From positions 26,741-90,740 of the forward strand of contig JACQFQ010000028.1 in NCBI GenBank assembly GCA_016199985.1: DNA of 64,000 bases, given 5' to 3'. The position numbers and the translations under genes were made by a program. The notes below the pieces were generated by a model. The model did not search any database, was not told where the DNA came from, and was given only the letters and a program-made list of their open reading frames with translations. Source of the DNA: Verrucomicrobiota bacterium (lineage in GTDB: Bacteria; Verrucomicrobiota; Verrucomicrobiia; Limisphaerales; UBA11320). Positions 45,362 to 54,021 of the stretch are shown here, in pieces. Numbering within the stretch: the stretch's first letter is position 1; each line of letters begins with the position of its first letter.

Positions 45362-47808
45362 CAACCTGGCTGCTTAAATGGCTCGATGTGCGGATGGAGT
45401 CCGGCGTGGACGTCGCCGGCGCCGCGCTCGAATTCCGCGGCAGCATGGGATGGGGCGCGTGGCTGCTCTGGACTCTTCTCCTCACCGCGGCCGTCTACAC
45501 GGCCTATCGCTTCAGCCCGCCCCATCTCTCCCGAAGCCGTCGATTCCTGCTCACCACGCTGCGCTCGCTCTTCCTGGGATCGCTGCTGTTCCTGCTCCTG
45601 CGGCCCGTCCTGGCGTTCACCGTGGAGGGAAGCGTCCGACGGCTGCTCGTGATCCTCTGCGACAACAGCGCGAGCCTACGCATCCCGGATCCCAGAATCG
45701 CGCGGGAGGACCAGGTCCGCGCCGCGATCGCGCGCAACCTGGCGGATCCCGCCGGCGGATTGGCCCAATCGCTGAGCCCCGCCGACGCCCAGGCGGTGTC
45801 GCGACTGCCCCGCATCGAGCTCGTCAAAGGCGTGCTCGAGAGCCCCCGGATGAATCTGCTCGCCCGGCTGCAAAAGCACTTCGACCTCGCGGGTTATCAA
45901 TTTGGCGGCGTTGTCGCCGACCTGCCTCTCGACGGGGCGATCCCCGCGACCAACACCACCGCCTCCGCCGCGCAGGCGGGCTCGAGCTGGGCGAACCACC
46001 TGGACGGCCGTCAGTCCGCGACCGCCCTCGGCGACGCCGTTCGCGAGGTCGCGAATCGCAAGCGCGGACAACCTCTCGCCGGCATTCTGCTGATCACGGA
46101 CGGCGCCAACAACAGCGGCTCCGCGCCCCTCGAAGCCGCGGAACGTCTCCGAAGCGAGGGCGTGCCTCTCCATATTTACGGAGTCGGGCTGACCGCTCCG
46201 CGCGACGTGATCGTGGCCAGCCTGCTTGCGCCGGAGGTCACGTTTGTCGACGAGGAGCTGGACGTGATCGTCCGGGTTCGCGGCCAGGGGCTGGCCGGAC
46301 AGACCGCCACGGTGAAGCTCAAACTGGGCGCCCAGGAGTTCCAGCAGAACATTGCCTTCAGCGGCGGCGGAGAACAGGTCGTCACGTTCCCCGTGGTGCC
46401 CCAGACGATCGGCGAAATGGAGATCCAGGCGTCCATCGACCCCCGGTCGGACGAGGCCGTGACGGACAACAACATGAAGAAGCAGCGAATCCGGGTGATC
46501 GACTCGCGCATCAACGTGCTGCTGGTCGATCAAAGCCCACGCTGGGAGTTTCGCTACCTCCAGGCGATGTTGCTGCGGGACCGTCGCGTGAACCTGAAGT
46601 GCTACCTGGTCGAGGGGGATCCCGGCATCGCGCGCGTGGAGAAGTCCCCGTATCTGTCGTCGTTCCCGACGCGGCGCGAGGATCTGCTCAAGTTCGACCT
46701 TGTGATCTTCGGCGACGTGGACCCGCGCTTCGTCACGCCCACGCAGCAGGAGTATCTCAACGAGCTCGTGTCCAAGTTTGGAGGCGCGTTGCTCGTTGTC
46801 GCGGGCAAACGTTACACTCCGCACGCTTATCGCAGGTCCGCGCTCTACCCCATGCTCCCGGTGGAGTTCGAGGGCGGCGGCGTGGAAGCGGCCACCGACG
46901 CCAACGCCAGCGACAAGCCGATCCGGCTCGAGCTCACCAGCGCGGGGCGGAGCAGCCCGATGATGCGACTGGGCGACAACGAGCTGAAGAGCCGCGAGAT
47001 CTGGCAGCAGATGCCGCCCGTTTACTGGGTCTCGCGCGTCTCGCGGCCAAAGCCCGCGGCGGAGGTCCTCATGATCGATCCCGATCCGGCGCGGGAGTCG
47101 CGCTTCGGCAAGATGCCGGTCATCGCGCTGCATCAATACGGCCTGGGCCAGGTGATGTTCGTCGGCACAGACAACACTTGGCGGTGGCGCCGCAACAGCG
47201 GCGACGCGTACTACAGCGCCTTCTGGGGACAGCTGGTCCAGCGGCTCGCGCTGCCCCGCCTGCTCGGCGGAAACAAGCGCATCCAGCTGAGCGCCGATCG
47301 ACAGAACTATCTCGCGGGCGACCGGGTGACCTTGTTCGGACGCCTCTACTCGCTGGCCTTCGAAGCCATCCAGGAGCCCGTTGTTAAAGGACGGTTCACA
47401 CGCAAGGGTCAGGACCGGCAGATGGGCGCCGAGGTTTTGATGCGTCCCATTCAGGATCAACCCGGATTGTATCGAGGGGAGTTCATCGCGGGCGTTCCAG
47501 GCGATTACCAGTTCTCGGTGGACGTCGATCCCGCGAGCCCTTTGGAGTTCTCCGTCATTGAGCCGCAGTTTGAGTTGGGCGAAACCGCGATGAACGAGGC
47601 GTTGCTGCGTCAGATGGCGAAGGCCACCGCGGGCGGGTTCTATCACGAGGAGGATCTCCACAAGCTTCCCGACCTGCTGAACGCGAAGACCGAGAAGGTT
47701 CGCTCGCCCCTGGAGATCGATCTCTGGTCGTCCCCGCTGGTGTTTCTCCTGCTCATCGCGCTGGCCAGCGTGGAATGGGTGCTTCGAAAGCTCAGCTACC
47801 TCAAATGA
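45358..47808 (+). CDS. VWA/amidotransferase-like membrane protein of the MoxR operon
   Basis: An 816-residue relative of the preceding protein. Two N-terminal membrane segments (AWLLWTLLLTAAVYTAY and FLGSLLFLLLRPVLAF) precede a VWA domain (VILCDNSASL, LLITDGANNSGSAPL), a beta-sandwich (LDVIVRVRGQGLAGQTATVKL), and a glutamine-amidotransferase-like domain (INVLLVDQSPRWEFRYLQAML ... FDLVIFGDVDPRF). A C-terminal TM (PLVFLLLIALASVEWVL) closes it. Its ATG overlaps the previous stop (ATGA). The architecture is the standard fourth gene of this operon type in Verrucomicrobia and Planctomycetes; the cellular function is not established. Confidence 0.88.
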   Translation: MTTWLLKWLDVRMESGVDVAGAALEFRGSMGWGAWLLWTLLLTAAVYTAYRFSPPHLSRSRRFLLTTLRSLFLGSLLFLLLRPVLAFTVEGSVRRLLVILCDNSASLRIPDPRIAREDQVRAAIARNLADPAGGLAQSLSPADAQAVSRLPRIELVKGVLESPRMNLLARLQKHFDLAGYQFGGVVADLPLDGAIPATNTTASAAQAGSSWANHLDGRQSATALGDAVREVANRKRGQPLAGILLITDGANNSGSAPLEAAERLRSEGVPLHIYGVGLTAPRDVIVASLLAPEVTFVDEELDVIVRVRGQGLAGQTATVKLKLGAQEFQQNIAFSGGGEQVVTFPVVPQTIGEMEIQASIDPRSDEAVTDNNMKKQRIRVIDSRINVLLVDQSPRWEFRYLQAMLLRDRRVNLKCYLVEGDPGIARVEKSPYLSSFPTRREDLLKFDLVIFGDVDPRFVTPTQQEYLNELVSKFGGALLVVAGKRYTPHAYRRSALYPMLPVEFEGGGVEAATDANASDKPIRLELTSAGRSSPMMRLGDNELKSREIWQQMPPVYWVSRVSRPKPAAEVLMIDPDPARESRFGKMPVIALHQYGLGQVMFVGTDNTWRWRRNSGDAYYSAFWGQLVQRLALPRLLGGNKRIQLSADRQNYLAGDRVTLFGRLYSLAFEAIQEPVVKGRFTRKGQDRQMGAEVLMRPIQDQPGLYRGEFIAGVPGDYQFSVDVDPASPLEFSVIEPQFELGETAMNEALLRQMAKATAGGFYHEEDLHKLPDLLNAKTEKVRSPLEIDLWSSPLVFLLLIALASVEWVLRKLSYLK

Positions 47809-49511
47809 TGACCCAGAGCCCCTCCACTCTCGCCGCGCCGCGGACCGATTCGGTTCCCGGCAGTCCGGCGCTGCGCGCGAAGCTCGCCGCGCTGCGGGCC
47901 CGCCATCTGGGCGTGCTCGCGGGGAAAGGGCTCGCGCTGACGATCATCGTCTGCCTGGAGCTGCTGGCGCTGATGATGTTCGCGGACTGGTGGCTCGATT
48001 TTCCCTGGGCGGTTCGCCTGATCCTCTTTCTCGTCCAGTTCGGAATCTTCAACTGGATCCTCTTCCGATTCGTCTTCCATCCGTGTTTCCGTCCGCCCGA
48101 CGACGAGGCCTTGGCGTTGCTCGTCGAGAGAGCGCATCCGGAGCTCCTCAGCCGCCTCATTTCCTCCGTTCAGTTCGCGAAGCCCGGCGCCCTGTCGCCC
48201 GGCGCCTCCGCGTCGCTGGCCCTCTCCACCATCGAGCAAACCGAGGCGATGACATCCGCCATGGACTTCCGCGTCATCGTGCCGCTCGATCAGCTCCAGA
48301 AGCTCGCTGTCGCGGCGGGCTGCGTGCTCCTCATGACTCTGGGCGGGCTGTTCGCCAGCCGCGCCGTCAGCGTGGACCTCGTGAAACGGGCGTTCCTCGC
48401 CGATGTCCCCGTGCCGCGCAAGACGCGCATCGACTGGATCAGCGGCGATCTCACGGTGGGACGCGGGGACACGATCGCGTTGGAAGCCATCGCCAACGGA
48501 GTGATCCCCAGAAAGGCCGCGCTGACGCTGTCCGCGGCGGGGCGGCGCGATCAGAGCCTCGAGATGGAGCCCGCGGCCGCGCAACGAGCGCGCTTCACGC
48601 GGTCCGTCGAGAATCTTCAGGAGGACTTCGCCTATCGGATCCGAGTGAACGACGCTCTCAGCCCGGCCTACACGGTGAAGGTCGTCCCGCGTCCGTCCGC
48701 GAACCAGGTGGCGTGCGAGCAGATCCCGCCCGCCTACACCGGATTGAAGCCGGGCAGGCGCTCGCCGGGGGATCTGAGCATCCTCGCGGGGAGCACTCTA
48801 AAAGTCCGCGCCACCGCCACGAAGGACCTCCGATCGGCCACGCTGCGGCTGTTCGGAACGGAGACGCGCTCGCCAATGAAGCTCGACCCCGCGGCTCCGC
48901 GCGACCTGAGGGCCGACATCTTCATTCCCGCGAAGGCGCTGACTGGATTCGCGCTCGAGCTCGTGGACGACACAGGCATGAGATCGGCCGAGGGCGCCGT
49001 GTATCGGATCGACATTCTGCCCGACAAGGCGCCGCAGGCGCGCATCACTTGGCCGGAAAGGAAGGAGGAGCTTCTCACCCGCCTGGCGACGCTTGTGGTG
49101 GGATTCGATGTCGTCGATGACTTCGGGATTCGCAAGGTGTCGCTCAAGTATCGGATCTCCACGCTGGACAACGGCGCCGAGAAAGCGATCGAGATGAGCC
49201 TGGATCCAACGCCCGCGCCCCGGCTGCGCCGGCGCTATGAATGGAAGTTCTCGGGGTTTCAGCCCCCTTTGGCCGAAGGCAGCGTCGTCGAGTATTGGTT
49301 GGAGGCGGAGGACAACAACGACGTCACCGGGCCCGGGATCGGAAGAAGCGAACATCAACTCGCGAGGATCGTCTCGGAGAACGACAAGCGCGCCGACTTG
49401 CTGAATCGCGCCGGGGATTCCATCGGCGTCCTCGGCGATGTGACTCTGGACCAGGAGAAGCTCAACCGCAGCCTGGGCACGCTGATCCTGGAGCGCACCG
49501 GCGCCCGGTAA
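47805..49511 (+). CDS. Membrane protein of the MoxR operon (Ig-like, DUF4175-like)
   Basis: A 568-residue protein with two N-terminal membrane segments (LALTIIVCLELLALMMFADWW and LILFLVQFGIFNWILF), then a soluble region rich in beta strands (YRIRVNDALSPAYTVKVVPRP, FALELVDDTGMRSAE, VEYWLEAEDNNDVTGPG). The layout resembles DUF4175-like proteins that close MoxR/BatA operons, but without the very long coiled-coil tail that some members have. It ends in DVTLDQEKLNRSLG, which reads as a natural end rather than a truncation. Start and preceding stop overlap in the sequence ATGATG, so either of two adjacent Met codons may be used. Confidence 0.75.
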   Translation: MMTQSPSTLAAPRTDSVPGSPALRAKLAALRARHLGVLAGKGLALTIIVCLELLALMMFADWWLDFPWAVRLILFLVQFGIFNWILFRFVFHPCFRPPDDEALALLVERAHPELLSRLISSVQFAKPGALSPGASASLALSTIEQTEAMTSAMDFRVIVPLDQLQKLAVAAGCVLLMTLGGLFASRAVSVDLVKRAFLADVPVPRKTRIDWISGDLTVGRGDTIALEAIANGVIPRKAALTLSAAGRRDQSLEMEPAAAQRARFTRSVENLQEDFAYRIRVNDALSPAYTVKVVPRPSANQVACEQIPPAYTGLKPGRRSPGDLSILAGSTLKVRATATKDLRSATLRLFGTETRSPMKLDPAAPRDLRADIFIPAKALTGFALELVDDTGMRSAEGAVYRIDILPDKAPQARITWPERKEELLTRLATLVVGFDVVDDFGIRKVSLKYRISTLDNGAEKAIEMSLDPTPAPRLRRRYEWKFSGFQPPLAEGSVVEYWLEAEDNNDVTGPGIGRSEHQLARIVSENDKRADLLNRAGDSIGVLGDVTLDQEKLNRSLGTLILERTGAR

Positions 49512-49528
49512 GCCGTCGTAAGCCGTCG
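49509..49528. repeat. Tandem 10-bp duplication at a stop codon
   Basis: TAAGCCGTCG is repeated twice in direct tandem; the first copy begins with the TAA stop of the preceding gene. Probably a small slippage event without coding effect. Confidence 0.6.
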
Positions 49529-49606
49529 CCCTGGCAATACCCAATGGGCGCTAAAGACCCTGAGGCGAACGGCTGCGATCATCCGTCTGGGTATCAGGAA
49601 TCCGGG

Positions 49607-50719
49607 CTACCGTTTGAGATTCTCGGGGTTCAAGCCCCTGAGATCCTTCGGGAGAAATCGGCCATCCTTGCGGATGAGCTCGCCGTCAAACCACACGGAC
49701 CCCCCGCCCCATTCGGGCCGCTGGATCATCACCATGTCCCAATGCACGGCTGATCGATTGCCATTGTCGGCGATGCCCTCGTAGGCCTGTCCGGGCGTGA
49801 AGTGGAAGGAGCCCGCGATTTTCTCGTCGAAGAGGATGTCGCACATCGGATTCAGGATGTAGGGATTGAATCCCAGGGAAAACTCGCCGATGTACCGAGC
49901 GCCGGGGTCGGTGTCCAGAATCTCGTTCAGCTTCTTCTGCTGGCTTCCGGTGGCCTCAACGATTCGCCCATCGCGGAACACCAGCCGAACATTCTCGAAC
50001 CGTGTTCCCCCATAGATCGTCGGCGCGTTGAACTGAATGTGGCCGTTGACCGAGTCCTTCACGGGGCAGCTGAAGACCTCCCCGTCGGGGATGTTCCGAT
50101 CGCCGCGGCACATCTTCGCGCCAATGCCCTTGATGCTGAATGACAGCTGGGTTCCAGGACCCTCGATCCTCACCTGATCCGCCCTGCGCATGCGCTTCTC
50201 CAGCGGAACCATCGCCTTGGCCATCTTCTGGTAGTTCATGGTGCAGACCTCGAAAAACATGTTCTCGAACGCCTCCGTGCTCATGCCCGCGCCTTGCGCC
50301 ATGCTGGGGGTCGGCCACCTGAGAACGACCCACCGTGTTTTGTTGACCCGGTGGTTGTGGACCGGACGAAGCGTGCGGGAGTAGAGCGAGATCACGTCGC
50401 CGGGAACATCGGCCGCCTCGTTCGCGTTGTGGCTGCCCCGGACCGCGATGTAGGCGCTTACCTTCCGCATCCGGTGCATCTCGATGTCGCGGATCTTCGC
50501 GGCGTGAGCCGTGTTCGTGCCCACGAGCAGCTCGCGGGCGATCCGGGTGTGCCGGGTCTCGATCAAGGGATGCGCCCCCGCCTTCCGCGCCGCGCGGATG
50601 AGCGCGATCGAGAAATCATCGGGGATGTCCGTGGTGTCGATCAGCACGGTTTCGTTGCGTTTGAGCGCCAGCGAGTAGTTCACCAGCAGCGAGGCGAGTT
50701 GGGTGTATCGGGGATCCAT
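49607..50719 (-). CDS. M29-type metallo-aminopeptidase
   Basis: A 370-residue protein of the thermophilic metallo-aminopeptidase (M29) family, which removes N-terminal residues from peptides in the cytoplasm using a two-metal site. Expected metal-ligand regions are visible: DGEVFSCPVKDSVNG, ARYIGEFSLGFNP, GSFHFTPGQAYEG, and the HxD pair in SAVHWDMVMIQ. The start MDPRYTQLASLLVNYSL is typical. It is the last gene of the chrA-proB-mazG run and begins 3 bp after mazG ends. It may recycle peptides to amino acids. Confidence 0.87.
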   Translation of the reverse strand: MDPRYTQLASLLVNYSLALKRNETVLIDTTDIPDDFSIALIRAARKAGAHPLIETRHTRIARELLVGTNTAHAAKIRDIEMHRMRKVSAYIAVRGSHNANEAADVPGDVISLYSRTLRPVHNHRVNKTRWVVLRWPTPSMAQGAGMSTEAFENMFFEVCTMNYQKMAKAMVPLEKRMRRADQVRIEGPGTQLSFSIKGIGAKMCRGDRNIPDGEVFSCPVKDSVNGHIQFNAPTIYGGTRFENVRLVFRDGRIVEATGSQQKKLNEILDTDPGARYIGEFSLGFNPYILNPMCDILFDEKIAGSFHFTPGQAYEGIADNGNRSAVHWDMVMIQRPEWGGGSVWFDGELIRKDGRFLPKDLRGLNPENLKR

Positions 50720-50722
50720 AAA

Positions 50723-51424
50723 TCATGAGGGCCGGGAAAGGGACTTTTCCAAACGACGAAGGGAACGCTCGCGCTTTTGAATCTCCGCGCGCAGCAAGGC
50801 CTCCGCGGACCAGCCGCGCGCCTGCGCCCCTTGCGCAAGCTCGAAAAGCCGGGACGCTATCGCGGCGCGGCCGGAGCGGCGGCCGCCCGGCTTGAGCAGC
50901 TTGGCCTTGCGCGCCTTTTTCACGAGCTTCTCCGCGCGAAGGAGCGAGGGCAGATGCCGCGGGATTCCGTCGAGCGCCGATGTCCTATCATGCCGCGTGC
51001 CGCTCTTCTCCGCGCGCTTGATCTGCTCCCACTGAGCCCAGACCGCGTCCACGTCCTTGGCCTTCGCGTCGCCAAACACATGCGGATGCCGGCGGATCAG
51101 CTTGTCGACAAGGTTCCGCGCGACCGCCTCGAAATCGAAGGCCTTCCTCTCTCGCGCGAGCTGGCAATGAAACACGACCTGCAGAAGCAGATCCCCCAAT
51201 TCCTCCAGCATCTCGTGGTCGTCCCCGGCCTCGATGGCGTCCAGGAGCTCATACACCTCCTCCACCGCGTGAAAGCGCAGGCTGCGATGATCCTGCTCGC
51301 GATCCCACGGACATCCCGTCGGCGACCTCAGCCGGGCCATGACCGCGAGGAGATCCGGAAGGGCGCGCCCGTTCCGGCTTCGACGACGCGGCGTCGGCTT
51401 CGGTTTCTCTTGCTTCCTGGGCAT
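50723..51424 (-). CDS. mazG: MazG nucleoside triphosphate pyrophosphohydrolase
   Basis: A 233-residue single-domain MazG with a basic N-terminal tail. The metal-binding pattern is complete: AVEEVYELLDAI followed by MLEELGDLLLQVVFH (ExxE...ExxD), and the entry motif CPWDREQDHRSL is conserved. A second, half-conserved region (HPHVFGDAKAKD) matches the first copy of the duplicated E. coli protein. It hydrolyses NTPs to NMP and pyrophosphate, for house-cleaning or stress control. It starts 18 bp after proB ends. Confidence 0.92.
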   Translation of the reverse strand: MPRKQEKPKPTPRRRSRNGRALPDLLAVMARLRSPTGCPWDREQDHRSLRFHAVEEVYELLDAIEAGDDHEMLEELGDLLLQVVFHCQLARERKAFDFEAVARNLVDKLIRRHPHVFGDAKAKDVDAVWAQWEQIKRAEKSGTRHDRTSALDGIPRHLPSLLRAEKLVKKARKAKLLKPGGRRSGRAAIASRLFELAQGAQARGWSAEALLRAEIQKRERSLRRLEKSLSRPS

Positions 51425-51442
51425 TTGAATTCGCGCGAAGGA

Positions 51443-52564
51443 TTAAAGGACTATGAGGTCGTCGCGGTGGATGACGATCGGGTTGGATGGATTCCTGGCC
51501 CGAAGCGCGGCGGAGTCGTGCCGCGCCACGCCGCGGGCGAACTCCTTGCCTCGACCGTTGCAGACGCTCACGACATCGCCCTTGTCGAAGTCGCCGTCGC
51601 ATCGCTGAAGCCCGGGAAGCAGGAGGCTGCAGGGCTGGCTGGTGAGCGCCTTTTGGGCGCCTTCATCCACGCGCAGCTTTCCCTGCGGACGATTGAAGAA
51701 GGCGATCCAGCGTCGCCGCGAGCTCAGCTTCCTCGCGTCGGGCAGGAACAACGTGCCCTCGTCCTTCCCGGCCAGGATATCGCGGAGGACCCGGCGTTTG
51801 TGGCCGGACGCGATGGCGAGAGGGATGCCGGCGCGCACGACGATGCGCGCGGCCTGAATCTTGGTCCGCATGCCGCCCACCGCGGTGGCGCTCGCCGTCC
51901 CGCCCGCGATGCTCTCCACGTTCGACGTGATGTTTTCTATGATGGACAACCGACGGGCGTCGGCCTCGCCGAAATGATCAATCACGCCGTCGACGGTCGT
52001 AAGAATCACCAGAAGCTCGGCTGTGAGGAGCGTCGCCACGAGCGCGCTCAGCTTGTCGTTGTCGCCGAACTTCAGCTCGGTCACCGAAACGGCGTCGTTC
52101 TCGTTCACGATCGGCACCACTCCCCGCTTCAGGAGCTCGCTGAGCGTTTCGCGCGCGTTGAAGTGTCGATCGTGCGCCTCGAGGTCCTCATGCGTGAGAA
52201 GCACCTGGGCCACCGCGAGCTTGTGGGGCTTGAAGAGCTTCTCGTAGGTCGACATGAGCCGGCTCTGTCCCACCGCGGCGCAGGCCTGCTGGGCGGGAAG
52301 ATCGGCGGGGCGCGCCTGGAGGCCCAGAACTCCCATCCCCGACCCCACGGCGCCGGAGGTCACAAGCACCACTTCCAGGCCCCGCCGGCGCAGCGCGGCG
52401 ACCTGCGCGACGAGCTGGCGCATCTGGGCGAGGTCGGGCAGCTTCTGGGCGTCGGTGATGACGCCGGTGCCCAGCTTCACCACGACGCGACGGATTTGTT
52501 TCAGGTATTCCGAACGCACGGGGAGTGGATGTATCAAATCCAGTCCCCGGGAGTCGAGCGCCAT
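51443..52564 (-). CDS. proB: Glutamate 5-kinase with C-terminal PUA domain
   Basis: A 373-residue enzyme, the first step of proline synthesis, phosphorylating glutamate. The amino-acid-kinase domain has VVVKLGTGVI, VLVTSGAVGSGMG, VPIVNENDAVS and KFGDNDKLSALVA. The PUA domain covers about residues 280-370 (GTLFLPDARKLSSRR ... DVVSVCNGRGKEFARG), as in the long form of ProB. The ATG at 52564 was chosen from the length of the family. No proA is adjacent in the window, which is unusual, since proBA are often paired. Immediately upstream is the chromate transporter gene. Confidence 0.93.
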   Translation of the reverse strand: MALDSRGLDLIHPLPVRSEYLKQIRRVVVKLGTGVITDAQKLPDLAQMRQLVAQVAALRRRGLEVVLVTSGAVGSGMGVLGLQARPADLPAQQACAAVGQSRLMSTYEKLFKPHKLAVAQVLLTHEDLEAHDRHFNARETLSELLKRGVVPIVNENDAVSVTELKFGDNDKLSALVATLLTAELLVILTTVDGVIDHFGEADARRLSIIENITSNVESIAGGTASATAVGGMRTKIQAARIVVRAGIPLAIASGHKRRVLRDILAGKDEGTLFLPDARKLSSRRRWIAFFNRPQGKLRVDEGAQKALTSQPCSLLLPGLQRCDGDFDKGDVVSVCNGRGKEFARGVARHDSAALRARNPSNPIVIHRDDLIVL

Positions 52565-52602
52565 GCCGAGCCCGGATTTCCAACAGGGCCAGCGCGCGCG
52601 GG

Positions 52603-53946
52603 TCAAGCCAGCAGCCTGTAGAGCAGCCCGATCAGGCCGGCGCAGAGCACAACGGGGATGATGTTCCAATTGCGCTTCACGATGCCGACAAACGCCACGA
52701 CGCTCACCACGACGCCGAACCAATGGATCGGCGCGCCTTGGGGGACAAGGGTTCGAAGGCCGAACCAGACGGCCAGATTGAGAACCACGCCGACGACCGC
52801 GGCGGTGATGGTCGAGAGAGCCGCCGTCAGTCGGGCGTTGCCCCGGAGCTGCTCAATGTGAGGCGCGCCAAGAAAGATCCAAAGAAAGCAAGGCACGAAG
52901 GTTGTCCAGGTGGTGATGAACGCCCCGATGGTCGCGGCGACCCAGGGAGAAAAGGGGGCGTGGAACTTCCACGCCCCCAGAAACCCGACGAACTGGAGCA
53001 CCATGATGAGCGGACCGGGCGTCGTTTCCGCGAGGCCCAGCCCATCAAGCATCTGGCCCGCGGTGAGCCATTGGAAGCTCTCAACGGCTTGCTGAGACAC
53101 GTAGGGCAGAACCGCGTAAGCGCCGCCGAAGGTCACTATCGCGGCCTTGCTGAAAAAAACGCCCTGCTGAACCGAGACATGCCCGAAGCCGAGCCACCAC
53201 CCGAGAGCGAGCACCGGTGTCCACCACAGCGCAAGGCAGACCGCGCACACTTTCGCCGCGCGGGCCAGGGAAGGCCGCGCGTGATCCGGCGAGGCGTCCG
53301 CGTCGTCGAGAACCGATGCCGCCCCGCCGGTCTTCGGACCATGCCCCGCGAGCACCACGAACTTTTCCGTCCACCAATGACCGCCGGCCAGGCCCAGGAT
53401 CCCCGCCCCGAGAATGATGAGAGGGAATGGCAGTTGGAAAAAGAAGATCGCAATGAAGGCGAGGACCGCGACCGACCACATGACTTCATTCTTCAACGCC
53501 TTCCGGGCGATCCGCAACACGGCCGCCGCGACGATCGCGAGCACCGCCGGCTTCCATCCTTCGAAAACCGCCGCCACCCAAGGCAGCTGGCCATACACGG
53601 CGTAGACGTACGAAAGCGCCCACAGAATCACGGCGGACGGCAGCACAAAGAGGGAGCCCGCGATGATCCCGCCCCAGCTCCGATGCAGGAGCCAGCCGAT
53701 GTAGGTGGCCAATTGCTGCGCCTCGGGACCGGGGAGCAACATGCAATAGTTGAGGGCGTGCAGAAAACGGCTGTCGCTGATCCATCGACGCTTCTCCACG
53801 AGCTCCGCGTGCATGATCGCGATCTGCCCTGTGGGTCCGCCAAAGCTGATAAAGCCCAGCTTGAGCCAGAGGAGAAACGCCTCGCGGAAGGAGGGATGGT
53901 TCGTTGAAGCCATCGCGGGCTGGAGGGATGGTCCAGGATCGTTCAT
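52603..53946 (-). CDS. chrA: Chromate transporter family protein (long, two-domain ChrA)
   Basis: About 447 residues with 10-12 membrane segments arranged as two homologous halves. The first half has the ChrA signature FGGPTGQIAIMHAELVEKRRW, and PGPEAQQLATYIGW; the second half repeats FGGAYAVLPYVSQQAVE and TPGPLIMVLQFVGFLGAW. Such proteins export chromate, or act as sulfate/anion carriers in bacteria without chromate exposure. The start MNDPGPSLQP at 53946 overlaps the stop of an 11-codon reading frame (ATGA), and a promoter lies just upstream. An ATG at 53913 is an alternative. Confidence 0.9.
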   Translation of the reverse strand: MNDPGPSLQPAMASTNHPSFREAFLLWLKLGFISFGGPTGQIAIMHAELVEKRRWISDSRFLHALNYCMLLPGPEAQQLATYIGWLLHRSWGGIIAGSLFVLPSAVILWALSYVYAVYGQLPWVAAVFEGWKPAVLAIVAAAVLRIARKALKNEVMWSVAVLAFIAIFFFQLPFPLIILGAGILGLAGGHWWTEKFVVLAGHGPKTGGAASVLDDADASPDHARPSLARAAKVCAVCLALWWTPVLALGWWLGFGHVSVQQGVFFSKAAIVTFGGAYAVLPYVSQQAVESFQWLTAGQMLDGLGLAETTPGPLIMVLQFVGFLGAWKFHAPFSPWVAATIGAFITTWTTFVPCFLWIFLGAPHIEQLRGNARLTAALSTITAAVVGVVLNLAVWFGLRTLVPQGAPIHWFGVVVSVVAFVGIVKRNWNIIPVVLCAGLIGLLYRLLA

Positions 53947-53978
53947 CGCGGCCTCCGCGCCCTCAATAGAAGCTTCAT
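53943..53978 (-). CDS. 11-residue minicistron coupled to chrA
   Basis: The predicted transcript from the promoter at 53987-54014 begins within a few bases of an ATG that opens an 11-codon frame (MKLLLRARRPR). Its TGA stop overlaps the chrA ATG in the sequence ATGA. The arrangement suggests that ribosomes reach chrA by terminating on this leader. There is no evidence that the peptide itself is functional. Confidence 0.3.
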   Translation of the reverse strand: MKLLLRARRPR

Positions 53979-53986
53979 GCGCCGCG

Positions 53987-54014
53987 AGCCTAGTGAGCAA
54001 GAGGAGGATTGCAA
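53987..54014 (-). promoter_or_regulatory. Promoter of the chrA-proB-mazG operon
   Basis: TTGCAA (54014-54009), 16-nt spacer, TAGGCT (53992-53987), located in the 21-bp gap after the DUF1501 gene and the region following it. It implies that chrA does not need read-through from the DUF1501/DUF1549 operon. Confidence 0.45.
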
Positions 54015-54021
54015 CCCGCGG

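Noticed and set aside
47805..49511. Idea that the last MoxR-operon gene is truncated by the tandem 10-bp duplication at its stop
   Set aside because: The protein ends in a natural-looking helix and the first stop precedes the duplication; the following DNA has no continuing homologous frame.
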